DNA from: Clostridia bacterium
GTDB taxonomy: Bacteria > Bacillota > Clostridia > Christensenellales > Borkfalkiaceae
Reading direction: 5' to 3'
Length of the DNA stretch: 64,000 nucleotides
NCBI GenBank assembly: GCA_017399185.1
Contig: JAFQEA010000008.1
Coordinates: forward strand, 1 to 64,000
The notes under the pieces are model-generated. The model searched no databases. It saw only the letters and a list, made by a program, of their open reading frames with translations, and was not told where the DNA came from. How positions within the stretch are numbered: the first letter of the stretch is position 1; every line of letters begins with the position of its first letter. The translations under genes were made by a program, and so were the position numbers. Below are positions 1 through 8,530 of the stretch, in pieces.

Positions 1-264
1 AGATTAGGGGATCCTGACGGCATCGCCCTAAAGGGCGAGCCTCAGGATGACAACGTCTCACCTTAAGCGAGCGTTGGAATCCGTAAGATGCAATAGCGAG
101 TAAAAATGCTTGCGGGCAAGCTTGCTTGCACGGATTTACATTTTTGCGAAGCTATTATTCAAACGCAACGCGTTTGAAACAACGTTTTTGAATTAGCTAA
201 CAACGTCTCACTTTAGGCAAGCCTTTGTTATTGTAAAAAGTAAGCCTATAAGTCGATTAATGCG
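1..264. repeat. Copy A of a ~265 bp hairpin-rich direct repeat
   Basis: This stretch recurs almost unchanged at 458-722. It begins AGATTAGGGGATCCTGACGG and ends with a copy of the dispersed CTATAGGTCGATTA-type motif (235-264). It contains nested inverted repeats, such as ATCCTGA paired with TCAGGAT around GCCCT/AGGGC, and AATAGC paired with GCTATT further on. No coding potential is apparent. It may extend left of the window. It looks like a non-autonomous repeat of MITE or REP type; no transposase is near. Confidence 0.75.
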
Positions 265-296
265 AAAAAAGCAGGTTTTTTGCCCTGCTTTTTTTA
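265..296 (+). terminator. Intrinsic terminator after repeat copy A
   Basis: GCAGG (271-275) pairs with CCTGC (284-288) and is followed by a run of seven T. A-tracts on the left extend the stem. The gene it serves must lie left of the window or be the repeat transcript itself. Confidence 0.6.
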
Positions 297-342
297 ATGA
301 AGAATGAAGAATGAAGAATTAAGAATGAAGAATTAAGAATTG
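297..342. repeat. Tandem 7-bp GAAGAAT-type repeat
   Basis: About six imperfect head-to-tail copies of GAAGAAT / TAAGAAT lie between the two long repeats. The stretch is not coding. Slippage-prone tracts of this kind often sit beside mobile repeats. Confidence 0.65.
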
Positions 343-348
343 TGGTAA

Positions 349-371
349 ACTTTTTGCCATTGGCAAAAAGT
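349..371. repeat. Perfect 11-bp inverted repeat
   Basis: ACTTTTTGCCA (349-359) and TGGCAAAAAGT (361-371) are exact reverse complements around one central T. There is no adjacent gene. It could be a remnant terminal repeat or a protein-binding palindrome. Confidence 0.6.
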
Positions 372-377
372 CTATTT

Positions 378-448
378 AAATTTGAAAGGCTCCCTTGTGC
401 AAAGGGAGCTGGATTTGACGAAGTCAAAGACTGAAGGATTGTATAGGC
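378..448. repeat. Paired-hairpin element of a gut-Clostridia type
   Basis: GCTCCCTT (389-396) pairs with AAGGGAGC (402-409), and TTTGAC (414-419) pairs with GTCAAA (423-428). The sequence then continues GACTGAAGGATTG. From memory, elements with these two hairpins and that tail are frequent in gut Clostridia genomes, but I have not searched. It separates the two long repeats. Confidence 0.5.
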
Positions 449-457
449 TAACAGGAT

Positions 458-722
458 AGATTAGGGGATCCTGACGGCATCGCCCTAAAGGTCGAGCCTC
501 AGGATGACAACGTCTTGCCCTAAGCAAGCGTTGGAATCTGTAGGATGCAATAGCGAGTAAAAATGCTTGCGGGCAAGCAAAGCTTGCACGGATTTGCATT
601 TTTGTGAAGTTATTATTTAAACGCAACGCGTTTGAAACAACGTTTTTGAATTAGCTAACAACGTCTCACTTTAGGCAAGCCTTTGTTATTGTAAAAAGTG
701 GGGCTATAGGTCGATTAACGCT
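458..722. repeat. Copy B of the ~265 bp repeat
   Basis: This matches 1-264 with scattered substitutions and a few single-base indels. It keeps the nested inverted repeats and ends in a full copy of the dispersed motif (693-720). The spacing of about 457 bp between copies could allow recombination that deletes the segment between them. Confidence 0.75.
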
Positions 723-1031
723 GTTTTTTAAGCTAAAATGCCGACGATTTGGGTTAATACGGCAAAATAGAGAGTGCCTTTTTAAAGGGATTAAAACTGA
801 ACCGATTTGCTTAATGCACGCTTACAGTATCAAAAATTGAGAGCAAAAAACATTGCTTTAAAAGGTTCAAGTTTTTGAAAATCGATATGAATTTGTATTC
901 ACCAAACGCAAATAAATTTTGCGGCTATATGAACACAAATTCATATTTTTTGTTTGGTAAAATTTTGGTAAAAAGTTGTGTTTTTGACGGTCAAAGCCCA
1001 TATATTTACAAATATTTTACACAAATACCAC
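723..1031. other. Gene-free stretch upstream of glmS with crossing inverted repeats
   Basis: I see no convincing gene here. A 90-codon open frame at 875-1147 lacks a ribosome binding site and covers the glmS promoter. Two inverted repeats are interleaved. ATATGAATTTGT (885-896) pairs with ACAAATTCATAT (935-946). ACCAAAC (901-907) pairs with GTTTGGT (952-958). In RNA this would be an H-type pseudoknot; in DNA it would be two overlapping palindromic operators. It sits 74 bp upstream of the predicted -35 box, so an operator role is easier to argue. Confidence 0.45.
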
Positions 1032-1059
1032 TTGCATATTTTTCAATTTATGATATAAT
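1032..1059 (+). promoter_or_regulatory. Promoter for the glutamate mutase operon
   Basis: TTGCAT (1032-1037), a 16 bp spacer and TATAAT (1054-1059) with an upstream TG one base before it (extended -10). This predicts a leader of about 90 nt before glmS. The leader ends in AAGGAG (1139-1144), 12 bases before the ATG. Confidence 0.65.
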
Positions 1060-1156
1060 TTTTATAAGATGTAAAATTAGCGTGAAAATATATAATATTT
1101 TAAGCGCAAGTTTTCACCCAAGACAAAGAACAATAATTAAGGAGTAGATAGACACT

Positions 1157-1561
1157 ATGAAAACAATTGTTATTGGTGTAATCGGTGCTGACGTACACGC
1201 AGTAGGGAACAAGATTATCGAATTTGTTCTTAAAAAAGAAGGCTACAACGTAGTTAACATCGGTGTACTTTCATCACAGGAAGACTTCATTAACGCTGCA
1301 ATCGAAACTAACGCTGACCTTATTTTGGTTTCATCACTTTACGGTCAAGGCGAAATCGACTGCAGGGGCATGCGCGACAAATGCGTTGAAGCAGGTATCC
1401 CAAACATTCCGATGTTTGTTGGCGGCAACGTTGTTGTTGGTAAGCAAAACTTTGACGAAGTTAGAGAACGTTTCACAAAAATGGGCTTTAACAAGGTTTA
1501 TGCACCTGGCACACCAATTGAAAGGACTTTACCTGACATCAAAGAAGTTTTAGGTGAATAA
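1157..1561 (+). CDS. glmS: Glutamate mutase sigma (small, B12-binding) subunit
   Basis: This is the cobalamin-binding subunit of methylaspartate mutase (EC 5.4.99.1), which with GlmE converts L-glutamate to (2S,3S)-3-methylaspartate, the first step of the methylaspartate fermentation route. At 134 residues it has normal family length. The base-off cobalamin motif DVHAVG is present near residues 11-16, with His as the lower Co ligand, followed by SSLYGQG and a GGN loop near residue 93. A strong Shine-Dalgarno fixes the start. glmL follows after two bases, and glmE comes next. Codon choice is strongly uniform (GAA, AAC, GTT, TTA), which suggests high expression. The call is secure. Confidence 0.95.
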   Translation: MKTIVIGVIGADVHAVGNKIIEFVLKKEGYNVVNIGVLSSQEDFINAAIETNADLILVSSLYGQGEIDCRGMRDKCVEAGIPNIPMFVGGNVVVGKQNFDEVRERFTKMGFNKVYAPGTPIERTLPDIKEVLGE

Positions 1562-1563
1562 TT

Positions 1564-2949
1564 ATGGCACGTTATCTAATGGTCGATTTTGGCTCAACGT
1601 TTACAAAGCTTGTAGCCGTCGATACTGAAGTTGGCGACATAATTGGTACGGCAAGTCACTTTACCACCGTGGCAACTGACATTACAATCGGTTACGAAAA
1701 GGCGTTAGAAAGGCTTCATCAAAAAATCGGTGACGTAAGGTTTGACAAGATTATTGGCTGTTCATCGGCAGCGGGCGGTCTTAAGATGGCTGCAATCGGG
1801 CTTGTTGAAGAGCTTACACTTGAAGCCGCTAAACGCGTTTGCTTGGGCGCAGGCGCAAAGGTTGATCTGGCGTTTTCACATCACCTTACAAACGGCGACA
1901 TACAAAAGATTATCGATAACAAGATTGACATCATCCTTCTTTGCGGCGGGACGGACGGCGGCAACAGCGAATGCGTTTTATATAACCAGATGATGCTCGC
2001 CAAACATCAGATTAAAATCCCGATTATTTACGCGGGCAATAAATCCTGCCATGATGAAATTATACCGATAATCAAAGAGTACGGCCTTAACGAATTCATT
2101 TGCGAAAACGTTATGCCAAGGCTCAACGTATTAAATATTGACAGCGCACGGGACAAGATACGTGAAGTCTTCCTTAAAAACATTATCGTTGCAAAGGGCA
2201 TTAAGAAAATCGAAAGTCAGATTGACAAGGTTATTCTGCCTACGCCCGAATCTGTTTTAAGGGCGGCAAGGCTGCTTGCAGACGGCTACGTGCACGAGCA
2301 AGGTCTTGGCGAAATCGTTCTTGTTGATATCGGCGGCGCAACGACCGATATGTATTCGATTTGCTCAAACTCTGCAAAGAGAAGCGACGTAATTATCAAG
2401 GGCTTGGAAGAGCCTTACGCAAAACGCACGGTAGAAGGCGATTTGGGTATGCGTTATTCGGCGCTTGGCGTGTTAAAGTCGCTTACGGCTGAAGAAATCA
2501 AGACGATTAACCTTGACGAAGGCGTCGACCTTGAAAAAGAGCTTGTTTTCAGAAGCGAAAACGTTGATAACGTCCCTGAAAACGAGCATCAAGTGCATAT
2601 CGACAGGATTATGGGTAGAATTTGCACGTCAAAGGCAATGAGCCGCCACGTTGGCAAAATGGAAGAAATGTACACGCCAATGGGTATGCTTTATAACCAG
2701 TACGGCAAGGACCTTTCCAAAATCGATTACGTAATCGGCACGGGTGGCGTTCTCGTACACAATCAAGACCCTGTAAAGATACTCAATGCGTTAGAATATA
2801 ACGTCAAGTATCCGCTTGAGCTTCGGCCTGTCAAGCCAAAATATTTAATCGATAAGGATTACATTTTGGCATCAATGGGGCTTTTGGCTGAAATTGACCC
2901 AAGCTTGGCCCTTAAAATAATGAAAAAGCACATTATCCCTGCCAATTAA
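1564..2949 (+). CDS. glmL: Glutamate mutase maturation/reactivation protein MutL-type
   Basis: This 461-residue actin-fold ATPase belongs to the MutL/GlmL family, found between the two mutase subunits in glutamate-fermenting clostridia. It begins with the phosphate-binding motif DFGSTFTK (residues 8-15). A second nucleotide motif, DIGGATTD, lies near residue 256. The family is thought to act in cobalamin exchange or reactivation of the mutase, by analogy with diol dehydratase reactivases; the exact role is less certain than the family. It is tightly coupled to glmS (2 bp gap), and glmE starts 44 bp downstream. The name resembles DNA mismatch repair MutL but the proteins are unrelated. Confidence 0.93.
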   Translation: MARYLMVDFGSTFTKLVAVDTEVGDIIGTASHFTTVATDITIGYEKALERLHQKIGDVRFDKIIGCSSAAGGLKMAAIGLVEELTLEAAKRVCLGAGAKVDLAFSHHLTNGDIQKIIDNKIDIILLCGGTDGGNSECVLYNQMMLAKHQIKIPIIYAGNKSCHDEIIPIIKEYGLNEFICENVMPRLNVLNIDSARDKIREVFLKNIIVAKGIKKIESQIDKVILPTPESVLRAARLLADGYVHEQGLGEIVLVDIGGATTDMYSICSNSAKRSDVIIKGLEEPYAKRTVEGDLGMRYSALGVLKSLTAEEIKTINLDEGVDLEKELVFRSENVDNVPENEHQVHIDRIMGRICTSKAMSRHVGKMEEMYTPMGMLYNQYGKDLSKIDYVIGTGGVLVHNQDPVKILNALEYNVKYPLELRPVKPKYLIDKDYILASMGLLAEIDPSLALKIMKKHIIPAN

Positions 2950-2993
2950 GGTAGGTCACAAAAACAAATAAAAACAATCTAAAGAGGTTATCC

Positions 2994-4457
2994 ATGGTTA
3001 AAAACAAAAAGCTTACCGAAGCTGAATTTTTACAAGAAAGACAACAAGTACTTTCAACTTGGCACACCGGCAACGACCCCCAGCTTGATTTAGACAAAGC
3101 AGTAGAATTTCTTAAGGCTGTTCCTGAAGAAAAGAACTTTGCTATCAAGCTTCAGAAGGCAAAAGAAAACGGTACAAGAACTTTAGTTCAACCACGTGCC
3201 GGTGTTCCTGACATTGAAAAACATATTGAATTACTCGAATATTTAGAAGGCGCAGGCGCAGACTTCTTACCGTCAACAATCGACAGCTATACCCGTCAAA
3301 ACAGATATAACGAAGCTGAAAAGGGTATCCAAGAAAGTATCACTGAAGGCCGCGCACTCTTAAACGGCTTCCCGGCGGTTAACCACGGCGTTAGCGGCTG
3401 CAAGCGCGTTTACGAAGCAGTTGGCGTTCCACTTCAAGCACGCCACGGCACACCGGATGCTAGACTTTTAGCTGAAATTATCCACGCTGCCGGCTGGACT
3501 TCAAACGAAGGCGGCGCAATTTCTTACAACTTACCATACGCAAAGAGCGTTTCTTTGGAAGACACCATTAAGTACTGGCAATATTGCGACAGACTTGTTG
3601 GTTACTATGAAGAAAAAGGTATTCACATCAACCGTGAACCGTTCGGCCCATTAACAGGTACTTTAGTTCCACCATCAATTTCTAATACCGTAGGTATTAT
3701 CGAAGCATTACTTGCTGCTGAACAAGGTGTTAAGAACATTACCGTTGGTTACGGTATGGGCGGTAACGTTATCCAGGATACTGCTGCAGTAAGAACGTTA
3801 CAAAAACAAACCGAAGAATATTTAAAGAAATTCGGCTATAACGACGTAATCGTTACAACCGTATTCCACCAATGGATGGGCGGCTTCCCACAAGACGAAA
3901 CCGAAGCTTTAGGCTTAATCGCGTTAAGCTCAACAGTTGCTGCTTTATCGGGCGCAACCAAGATGATTAACAAGACCCCACACGAATCCGTTGGTATCCC
4001 AACCAAGGAAGCTAACGCACAGGGTATTAAGGCGTCCAAGCTTGTTACCAAGCTTTTATGCGACCAAAAGATGCCTGACAGCGAAGCACTCCGTGCAGAA
4101 ATGGCACAAATCGAAAAAGAAGTTAACTGCTTAATGGACGCTGTTTTAGAAGTTGGCGAAGGCGACTTGGCACAAGGCGTTGTTAAAGCATTTGAACAAG
4201 GTCTTATCGACGTTCCGTTTGCACCAAGCAAATATAACGCAGGTCTTATCTTACCTGCAAGAGATAACGACGGCAACATCAGAATTTTAGAGTTCGGTAA
4301 GCTTGCTTTCACGGATGAAATCAAGGAATTCCACCACAAGAAGATTGCTGAAAGAGCTGCTGCCGAAAACAGAGAAGTATCATTCCAATTAACAGTTGAT
4401 GATATCTACGCCGTATCAGTTGGTCACTTGGTTGGCCGTCCAAATTACGACGAATAA
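2994..4457 (+). CDS. glmE: Glutamate mutase epsilon (large catalytic) subunit
   Basis: This is the TIM-barrel catalytic subunit of methylaspartate mutase. At 487 residues it has the expected length. Characteristic stretches include VQPRAGVP near residue 65, the NGFPAVNHG segment near residue 124 and [11 protein letters not shown] near residue 254. It pairs with GlmS and adenosylcobalamin to form the active E2S2 enzyme in the cytoplasm. The gene follows glmL, with a ribosome binding site AAAGAGG about 10 bases before the ATG. Codon usage is highly biased, consistent with abundant protein. It is followed by a hairpin region (4475-4557) that may lower transcription into the downstream lyase genes. 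Confidence 0.95.
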   Translation: MVKNKKLTEAEFLQERQQVLSTWHTGNDPQLDLDKAVEFLKAVPEEKNFAIKLQKAKENGTRTLVQPRAGVPDIEKHIELLEYLEGAGADFLPSTIDSYTRQNRYNEAEKGIQESITEGRALLNGFPAVNHGVSGCKRVYEAVGVPLQARHGTPDARLLAEIIHAAGWTSNEGGAISYNLPYAKSVSLEDTIKYWQYCDRLVGYYEEKGIHINREPFGPLTGTLVPPSISNTVGIIEALLAAEQGVKNITVGYGMGGNVIQDTAAVRTLQKQTEEYLKKFGYNDVIVTTVFHQWMGGFPQDETEALGLIALSSTVAALSGATKMINKTPHESVGIPTKEANAQGIKASKLVTKLLCDQKMPDSEALRAEMAQIEKEVNCLMDAVLEVGEGDLAQGVVKAFEQGLIDVPFAPSKYNAGLILPARDNDGNIRILEFGKLAFTDEIKEFHHKKIAERAAAENREVSFQLTVDDIYAVSVGHLVGRPNYDE

Positions 4458-4474
4458 GGCTTATTTAGCCAACA

Positions 4475-4525
4475 GATAGATTGGGGGCTTGACACAACAA
4501 CCACCTTTGGTGGTTGGTCAAGATG
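4475..4525. repeat. Degenerate relative of the 265 bp repeat's 5' hairpin
   Basis: The pattern AGATTGGGGG, then a TTGAC...GTCAA hairpin, then AGATGAAAACGT mirrors the start of the 1-264 repeat (AGATTAGGGG, TCCTGAC...TCAGGA, GATGACAACGT). The internal stem here is CAACCACC (4498-4505) with GGTGGTTG (4509-4516), flanked by CTTGAC (4488-4493) and GTCAAG (4517-4522). The architecture is kept while the stem bases differ, which suggests paired changes. Confidence 0.45.
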
Positions 4526-4557
4526 AAAACGTTATTAATTAGAGCAATAACGTTTTT
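4526..4557 (+). terminator. Hairpin with T-run between glmE and mal
   Basis: AAAACGTTATT (4526-4536) pairs perfectly with AATAACGTTTT (4546-4556) around a 9-base loop and is followed by T. The next gene belongs to the same pathway and has no obvious strong promoter of its own, so this is probably a partial terminator that sets mutase expression above downstream genes. Confidence 0.65.
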
Positions 4558-4619
4558 CCCCAAAACCTAATTTATAAATCGAAAAATAAATCAAAAAAAT
4601 AAAAGAAGGTTTTATTCTA

Positions 4620-5870
4620 ATGAAAATTAAGGACGTAATTTTAACAAAATCATACACAGGTTTCTATTTTGATGACCAAAAGGCAATCAAGCAAGGTGCC
4701 GGTCACGACGGTTTTATGTATCTTGGCGAAGCTGTAACCGAAGGCTTTACAGCAATCCGTCAAGCAGGCGAAGCTATTTCTATCCAGTTAATTCTTGAAG
4801 ACGGTTCAGTTGCTCTTGGCGACTGCGCAGCCGTTCAATATTCAGGTGCCGGCGGCAGAGATCCACTCTTTATCGCTGAAGAGTTTATTCCTTTTTTAGA
4901 AAAACACATTGTTCCTGAACTTATCGGTCAGGACGTATCTAAATTCCGCCCACTCGCTGAAAAGATTGATACGATGGTTGTTGAAGGCAAACGCTTACAC
5001 ACTGCAATCAGATACGGCTTATCACAAGCAATCTTAAACGCAACGGCAACCGCTAGACGCATCACTATGGCTGAAGTTATCCGTGACGAATACGACGTAG
5101 AAGGCGACGTTTACGACCCAATCCCTGTATTCACACAATCAGGTGACGACCGCCACGATAACGCAGATAAAATGATTATCAAGCAAGCTGACGTTTTACC
5201 ACACGCGCTCATCAACAATGTTGAAACAAAGCTTGGTAAAAACGGCGAAATCTTACTTGAGTACATTGCTTGGCTCCGTGACCGTATTTTAAAATACCGC
5301 ACAAGAGAAGACTATTCACCTGTATTCCATATGGACGTTTACGGCACAATCGGTCTTGCTTTTAACTATGACGTTGATAAGATGTTCAACTATTTGTTAA
5401 AATGCGAAGAAACAGCTAAACCTTTCAGAATCAGAATCGAAGGCCCAATCGACACGGGCGACAGAGAAGGCACTTTAAAATACGAAAAGATTTTAACTTC
5501 TATGCTCAACGAAGCAGGCAGCAAGCTTGAAATCGTTGCTGACGAATGGTGCAACACTTTAGAAGATATCAAGCTTTTCGCTGACGAAGGCGCAGGCCAC
5601 GTTTTACAAATCAAAACACCTGACCTTGGCGGCGTAAACAACGTTGCTGAAGCTATTATTTACTGCAACAAAAAAGGTGTTGGCAGCTACTGCGGCGGTA
5701 CTTGCAACGAAACCGACCAATCTGCAAAGACAACCACAAACATTGCTATTGCTTGCCGTGCTATCCAATGCTTGGCTAAACCTGGTATGGGCGTTGACGA
5801 AGGCTACATGATCGTTAAGAACGAAATGAACAGAGTAGTAGCAGCTGCAAACCGCAGGGCTAAAAAATAA
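4620..5870 (+). CDS. mal: Methylaspartate ammonia-lyase
   Basis: This 416-residue enolase-superfamily enzyme (EC 4.3.1.2) removes ammonia from 3-methylaspartate to give mesaconate. Length and N-terminal sequence (KSYTGFYFDDQ) fit the clostridial enzymes. The catalytic lysine region is seen near residue 331 (HVLQIKTPDLGG), with metal-ligand acidic residues at VFHMDVYGT (near 239) and IVADEW (near 305). It is the second step of the glutamate route and sits directly after the mutase, with a GAAGG ribosome binding site. It is followed after 19 bp by citD. Codon bias is strong, like glmE. Confidence 0.95.
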   Translation: MKIKDVILTKSYTGFYFDDQKAIKQGAGHDGFMYLGEAVTEGFTAIRQAGEAISIQLILEDGSVALGDCAAVQYSGAGGRDPLFIAEEFIPFLEKHIVPELIGQDVSKFRPLAEKIDTMVVEGKRLHTAIRYGLSQAILNATATARRITMAEVIRDEYDVEGDVYDPIPVFTQSGDDRHDNADKMIIKQADVLPHALINNVETKLGKNGEILLEYIAWLRDRILKYRTREDYSPVFHMDVYGTIGLAFNYDVDKMFNYLLKCEETAKPFRIRIEGPIDTGDREGTLKYEKILTSMLNEAGSKLEIVADEWCNTLEDIKLFADEGAGHVLQIKTPDLGGVNNVAEAIIYCNKKGVGSYCGGTCNETDQSAKTTTNIAIACRAIQCLAKPGMGVDEGYMIVKNEMNRVVAAANRRAKK

Positions 5871-5889
5871 TTAAAAATTAAGGTGAATT

Positions 5890-6147
5890 ATGAAACGTGG
5901 GACTGCGGGGACGCTTGAGTCTAACGACGCTATGATTATGGTTAAGGAAAGCGACGGCTTGAAAATAACCATAACCAGCATCGTTTATGACTTTTTCCAT
6001 GAACAAATTGAAAACGTTATCAGAGAAACTTTGAAAGAAGAAGGCTTAACTAACGTTGAAGTTATCTGCAACGACAAGGGCGCACTTGACTACACGATAA
6101 AAGCAAGGCTTCTTACGGCGATTTCCAGAATGGAGGAAGAAAAGTGA
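5890..6147 (+). CDS. citD: Citrate/citramalate lyase gamma subunit (acyl carrier protein)
   Basis: This 85-residue acyl carrier protein of the citrate lyase complex carries the triphosphoribosyl-dephospho-CoA prosthetic group. The attachment serine lies in the N-terminal GTLESND segment (residue 11). Length is normal for CitD (about 85-100). AGGTGA precedes the ATG. The gene overlaps citE by the GTGA junction. Placement after methylaspartate ammonia-lyase implies that the complex cleaves citramalate into acetate and pyruvate, as in known methylaspartate fermenters. The prosthetic group would be made by the citX-citG fusion at 29712-30944. Confidence 0.9.
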   Translation: MKRGTAGTLESNDAMIMVKESDGLKITITSIVYDFFHEQIENVIRETLKEEGLTNVEVICNDKGALDYTIKARLLTAISRMEEEK

Positions 6148-7004
6148 GAAGAAGTTTGTTATTTATGCCGGGTAATAACCCTGCAATGCTTCAAAACTCT
6201 GACATTTTTGAAGCAGACGCTGTAATTTACGACCTTGAAGACGCAGTTGCCGTAACCCAAAAGGATTCAGCACGCATCTTGATTTCACAATTTTTAAAAT
6301 CAAGCAAAAAGCCCTTCCCAATGGAAATAGTAGTGCGTATCAACGGGCTTGATACAGACTATTATATGGACGACCTAAATATGGTCGTTTCAGATAAAAT
6401 TGACACCATTATGCTTCCAAAGGCAAGGGTTGAAACCTTGATTGAGCTTGACAAGATATTGTCAAGAATTGAAGAAGAAAAGCATCTTACCAAGAAAATA
6501 GGCGTTATACCTATTATTGAGCTTGCTATTTCCGTGCTTGAAATCAACCAGATAGTAACGCTTCCACGTGTAAACGGCGTTTTATTGGGGGCAGAAGATT
6601 TATCAAGCGATTTAGAAGTTGCAAGAACCAAAAAGGGCGATGAAATTTTACATCCGCGTATGTGCATTGCCGTTGCGTGTGCGGCGTATAAAATCGATTC
6701 AATCGATACGCCGTTTACCGACACCAACGACGATATTGGCTTAAAGGAAGATTGCAGATTCGTATCTTCAATAGGGTTTACGTCAAAAGCGGCAATTCAC
6801 CCCAACCAAGTGCCTACGATTAACGAGATTTTCGTTCCGTCAAGGAAGAATATCGAGTGGGCTTTAAGGGTTGAAGCTGCAGCAAAGCTTGCCGACGAAA
6901 AGGGTCTTGGCGTATTCAGCCTTGACGGTAAAATGGTTGACAAACCCGTAATGGACAGGGCTAATAAAATTTTGAAAAAGGCCCGCAATTATAATTTGAT
7001 ATAG
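6144..7004 (+). CDS. citE: Citrate/citramalate lyase beta subunit
   Basis: This 286-residue CitE is the C-C bond-cleaving subunit of the lyase. It shows family hallmarks: RRSLLFMPG at the start, DLEDAV (residues 27-32) for the metal site, a VVRINGLDT segment, and LLGAEDLS near residue 147. It starts with GTG inside the citD stop codon, after AATGGAGGAAG. It belongs to the citDEFC block. The substrate is ambiguous by sequence alone, since citrate and citramalate lyases share this family. The methylaspartate-pathway neighbours favour (S)-citramalyl-ACP. Confidence 0.92.
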   Translation: MRRSLLFMPGNNPAMLQNSDIFEADAVIYDLEDAVAVTQKDSARILISQFLKSSKKPFPMEIVVRINGLDTDYYMDDLNMVVSDKIDTIMLPKARVETLIELDKILSRIEEEKHLTKKIGVIPIIELAISVLEINQIVTLPRVNGVLLGAEDLSSDLEVARTKKGDEILHPRMCIAVACAAYKIDSIDTPFTDTNDDIGLKEDCRFVSSIGFTSKAAIHPNQVPTINEIFVPSRKNIEWALRVEAAAKLADEKGLGVFSLDGKMVDKPVMDRANKILKKARNYNLI

Positions 7005-7011
7005 GTGAGTT

Positions 7012-8523
7012 ATGATGAAGAATAGTTTAATGAGAAACGTTCCTGAAAATTATAACCCTTATGTTTCAAGCGACGACTATAAGAGTAAAAAGCGTGTGCT
7101 TATTGACAAAAAAGCAACAAATAGTACCGTTGAATATCTTGAAAGCTACAGCGATTTATTCGATAAGCTTAACATAACCGACGGCATGACGCTTTCGTTC
7201 CACCACCACTTAAGAAACGGCGACTTTGTGTTTAACGCCGTCTGCCAGGAAATCAAAAACCGCGGTCTTAAAAATATGAAGCTTGCACCAAGCTCAATTT
7301 TCCCTAACAACCAATGCTTGGTTGAGTTAATTGAAAGCGGTGCGGTAACGGATATTTACACCGACTATGCTAACGGCCCTGTGGCAGAATGCATTTCAAA
7401 GGGCAAGCTTAAAGGCGAGTTTTTAATGCATACGCACGGCGGAAGACCAATGGTTATTGAATCGGGCGCAATCAAGATTGACGTTGCAATTTTGGGCGTA
7501 CCTACCGTTGACAAAAAGGGCAACGGCACGGGTAAAATCGGTAAAAGCGCTTGCGGAAGCCTAGGCTATGCGGAAAGCGACGTAACCTATGCCAAAAAAG
7601 TTGTTTTCGTAACGGATAACCTCGTTGATACACTTGACGATTACCAGCTTGATGGCAAATATTGCGATTACGTTTTAAAGGTTGACGCTATTGGCGACCC
7701 GAACGGCATCGTAAGTGGTACTACAAAGATAACTAAAGACCCTGTCGGTCTTAAAATTGCAAGAATGACCGCTAAACTTTTAGACGAGTTTGGCGTGATA
7801 AAAGACGGCGTTTCAATGCAAACAGGCGCAGGCGGTACAAGCCTTGCGGTTGCCCACTACGTTAAAAACATAATGCAGGAAAGGGGAATTAAAGGCTCGT
7901 TTGCATCGGGCGGTATTACAGGGTATTTCACCGATATGTTGGAAGAAGGTCTTTTTGAAGAGCTTTACGACGTACAGTGCTTTGACCTTAAAGCCGTTCA
8001 ATCAACGCTTAAAAACACAACGCACCACGTTATGAGTGGCAGCCGCTATGCAAACTGCTTTGACGACAACGTTGTTGACAAGCTTGATTTCGTTATTTTG
8101 GGTGCAACCGAAATCGACACAAGCTTTAACGTAAACGTTACGACAGACTCCCACGGTAAAATCATGGGTGGCTCGGGCGGACACAGCGACACGGCACACG
8201 GCGCTAACATAACGGTGATTACAACCAACTTAATCAAGTCACACATGCCAATCATCAAGGAAAGCGTAACAACGGTTACAACACCGGGCGCTGACGTTGA
8301 CGTTCTGGTAACGGAAAGGGGCATTGCAATCAACCCACTCCGTACCGACCTGATTGAAAAGGTTAAGGATTCAAAATTACCTATCGTTACGATAGAAAAG
8401 TTACTTGAAACCGCGCACGAGATTACAGGCGTACCCCAAAAGATTGAAAGATCAAAAGAAGCAGTTGGCTACGTTGTGTACCGTGACGGAACAGTTATTG
8501 ATACAATATATAAGATTGATTAG
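7012..8523 (+). CDS. citF: Citrate/citramalate lyase alpha subunit (ACP transferase)
   Basis: This 503-residue CitF exchanges the acetyl group on the carrier protein for the incoming citramalate (or citrate), producing acetate. The family motif YNPYVSSD near residue 15, the FHHHLRNGDFV segment near residue 63, and a GSGGHSDTAHGAN glycine-rich loop near residue 390 are present. Length is typical (about 500-515). AGGTGAG precedes the ATG; an alternative ATG lies three bases later. It is the third gene of citDEFC and is followed after 7 bp by citC. Confidence 0.93.
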   Translation: MMKNSLMRNVPENYNPYVSSDDYKSKKRVLIDKKATNSTVEYLESYSDLFDKLNITDGMTLSFHHHLRNGDFVFNAVCQEIKNRGLKNMKLAPSSIFPNNQCLVELIESGAVTDIYTDYANGPVAECISKGKLKGEFLMHTHGGRPMVIESGAIKIDVAILGVPTVDKKGNGTGKIGKSACGSLGYAESDVTYAKKVVFVTDNLVDTLDDYQLDGKYCDYVLKVDAIGDPNGIVSGTTKITKDPVGLKIARMTAKLLDEFGVIKDGVSMQTGAGGTSLAVAHYVKNIMQERGIKGSFASGGITGYFTDMLEEGLFEELYDVQCFDLKAVQSTLKNTTHHVMSGSRYANCFDDNVVDKLDFVILGATEIDTSFNVNVTTDSHGKIMGGSGGHSDTAHGANITVITTNLIKSHMPIIKESVTTVTTPGADVDVLVTERGIAINPLRTDLIEKVKDSKLPIVTIEKLLETAHEITGVPQKIERSKEAVGYVVYRDGTVIDTIYKID

Positions 8524-8530
8524 GTGAACC

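Noticed and set aside
875..1147. 90-codon open frame upstream of glmS
   Set aside because: No ribosome binding site, low-complexity hydrophobic/aromatic translation, and it spans the predicted glmS promoter and interleaved inverted repeats.
723..1156. Cobalamin riboswitch upstream of glutamate mutase
   Set aside because: The conserved B12-box and GCCACTG-type segments are not seen, and the structured part lies upstream of the predicted transcription start.
1564..2949. DNA mismatch repair MutL
   Set aside because: The sequence is an actin-fold ATPase between the two glutamate mutase subunits. Only the historic gene name is shared.
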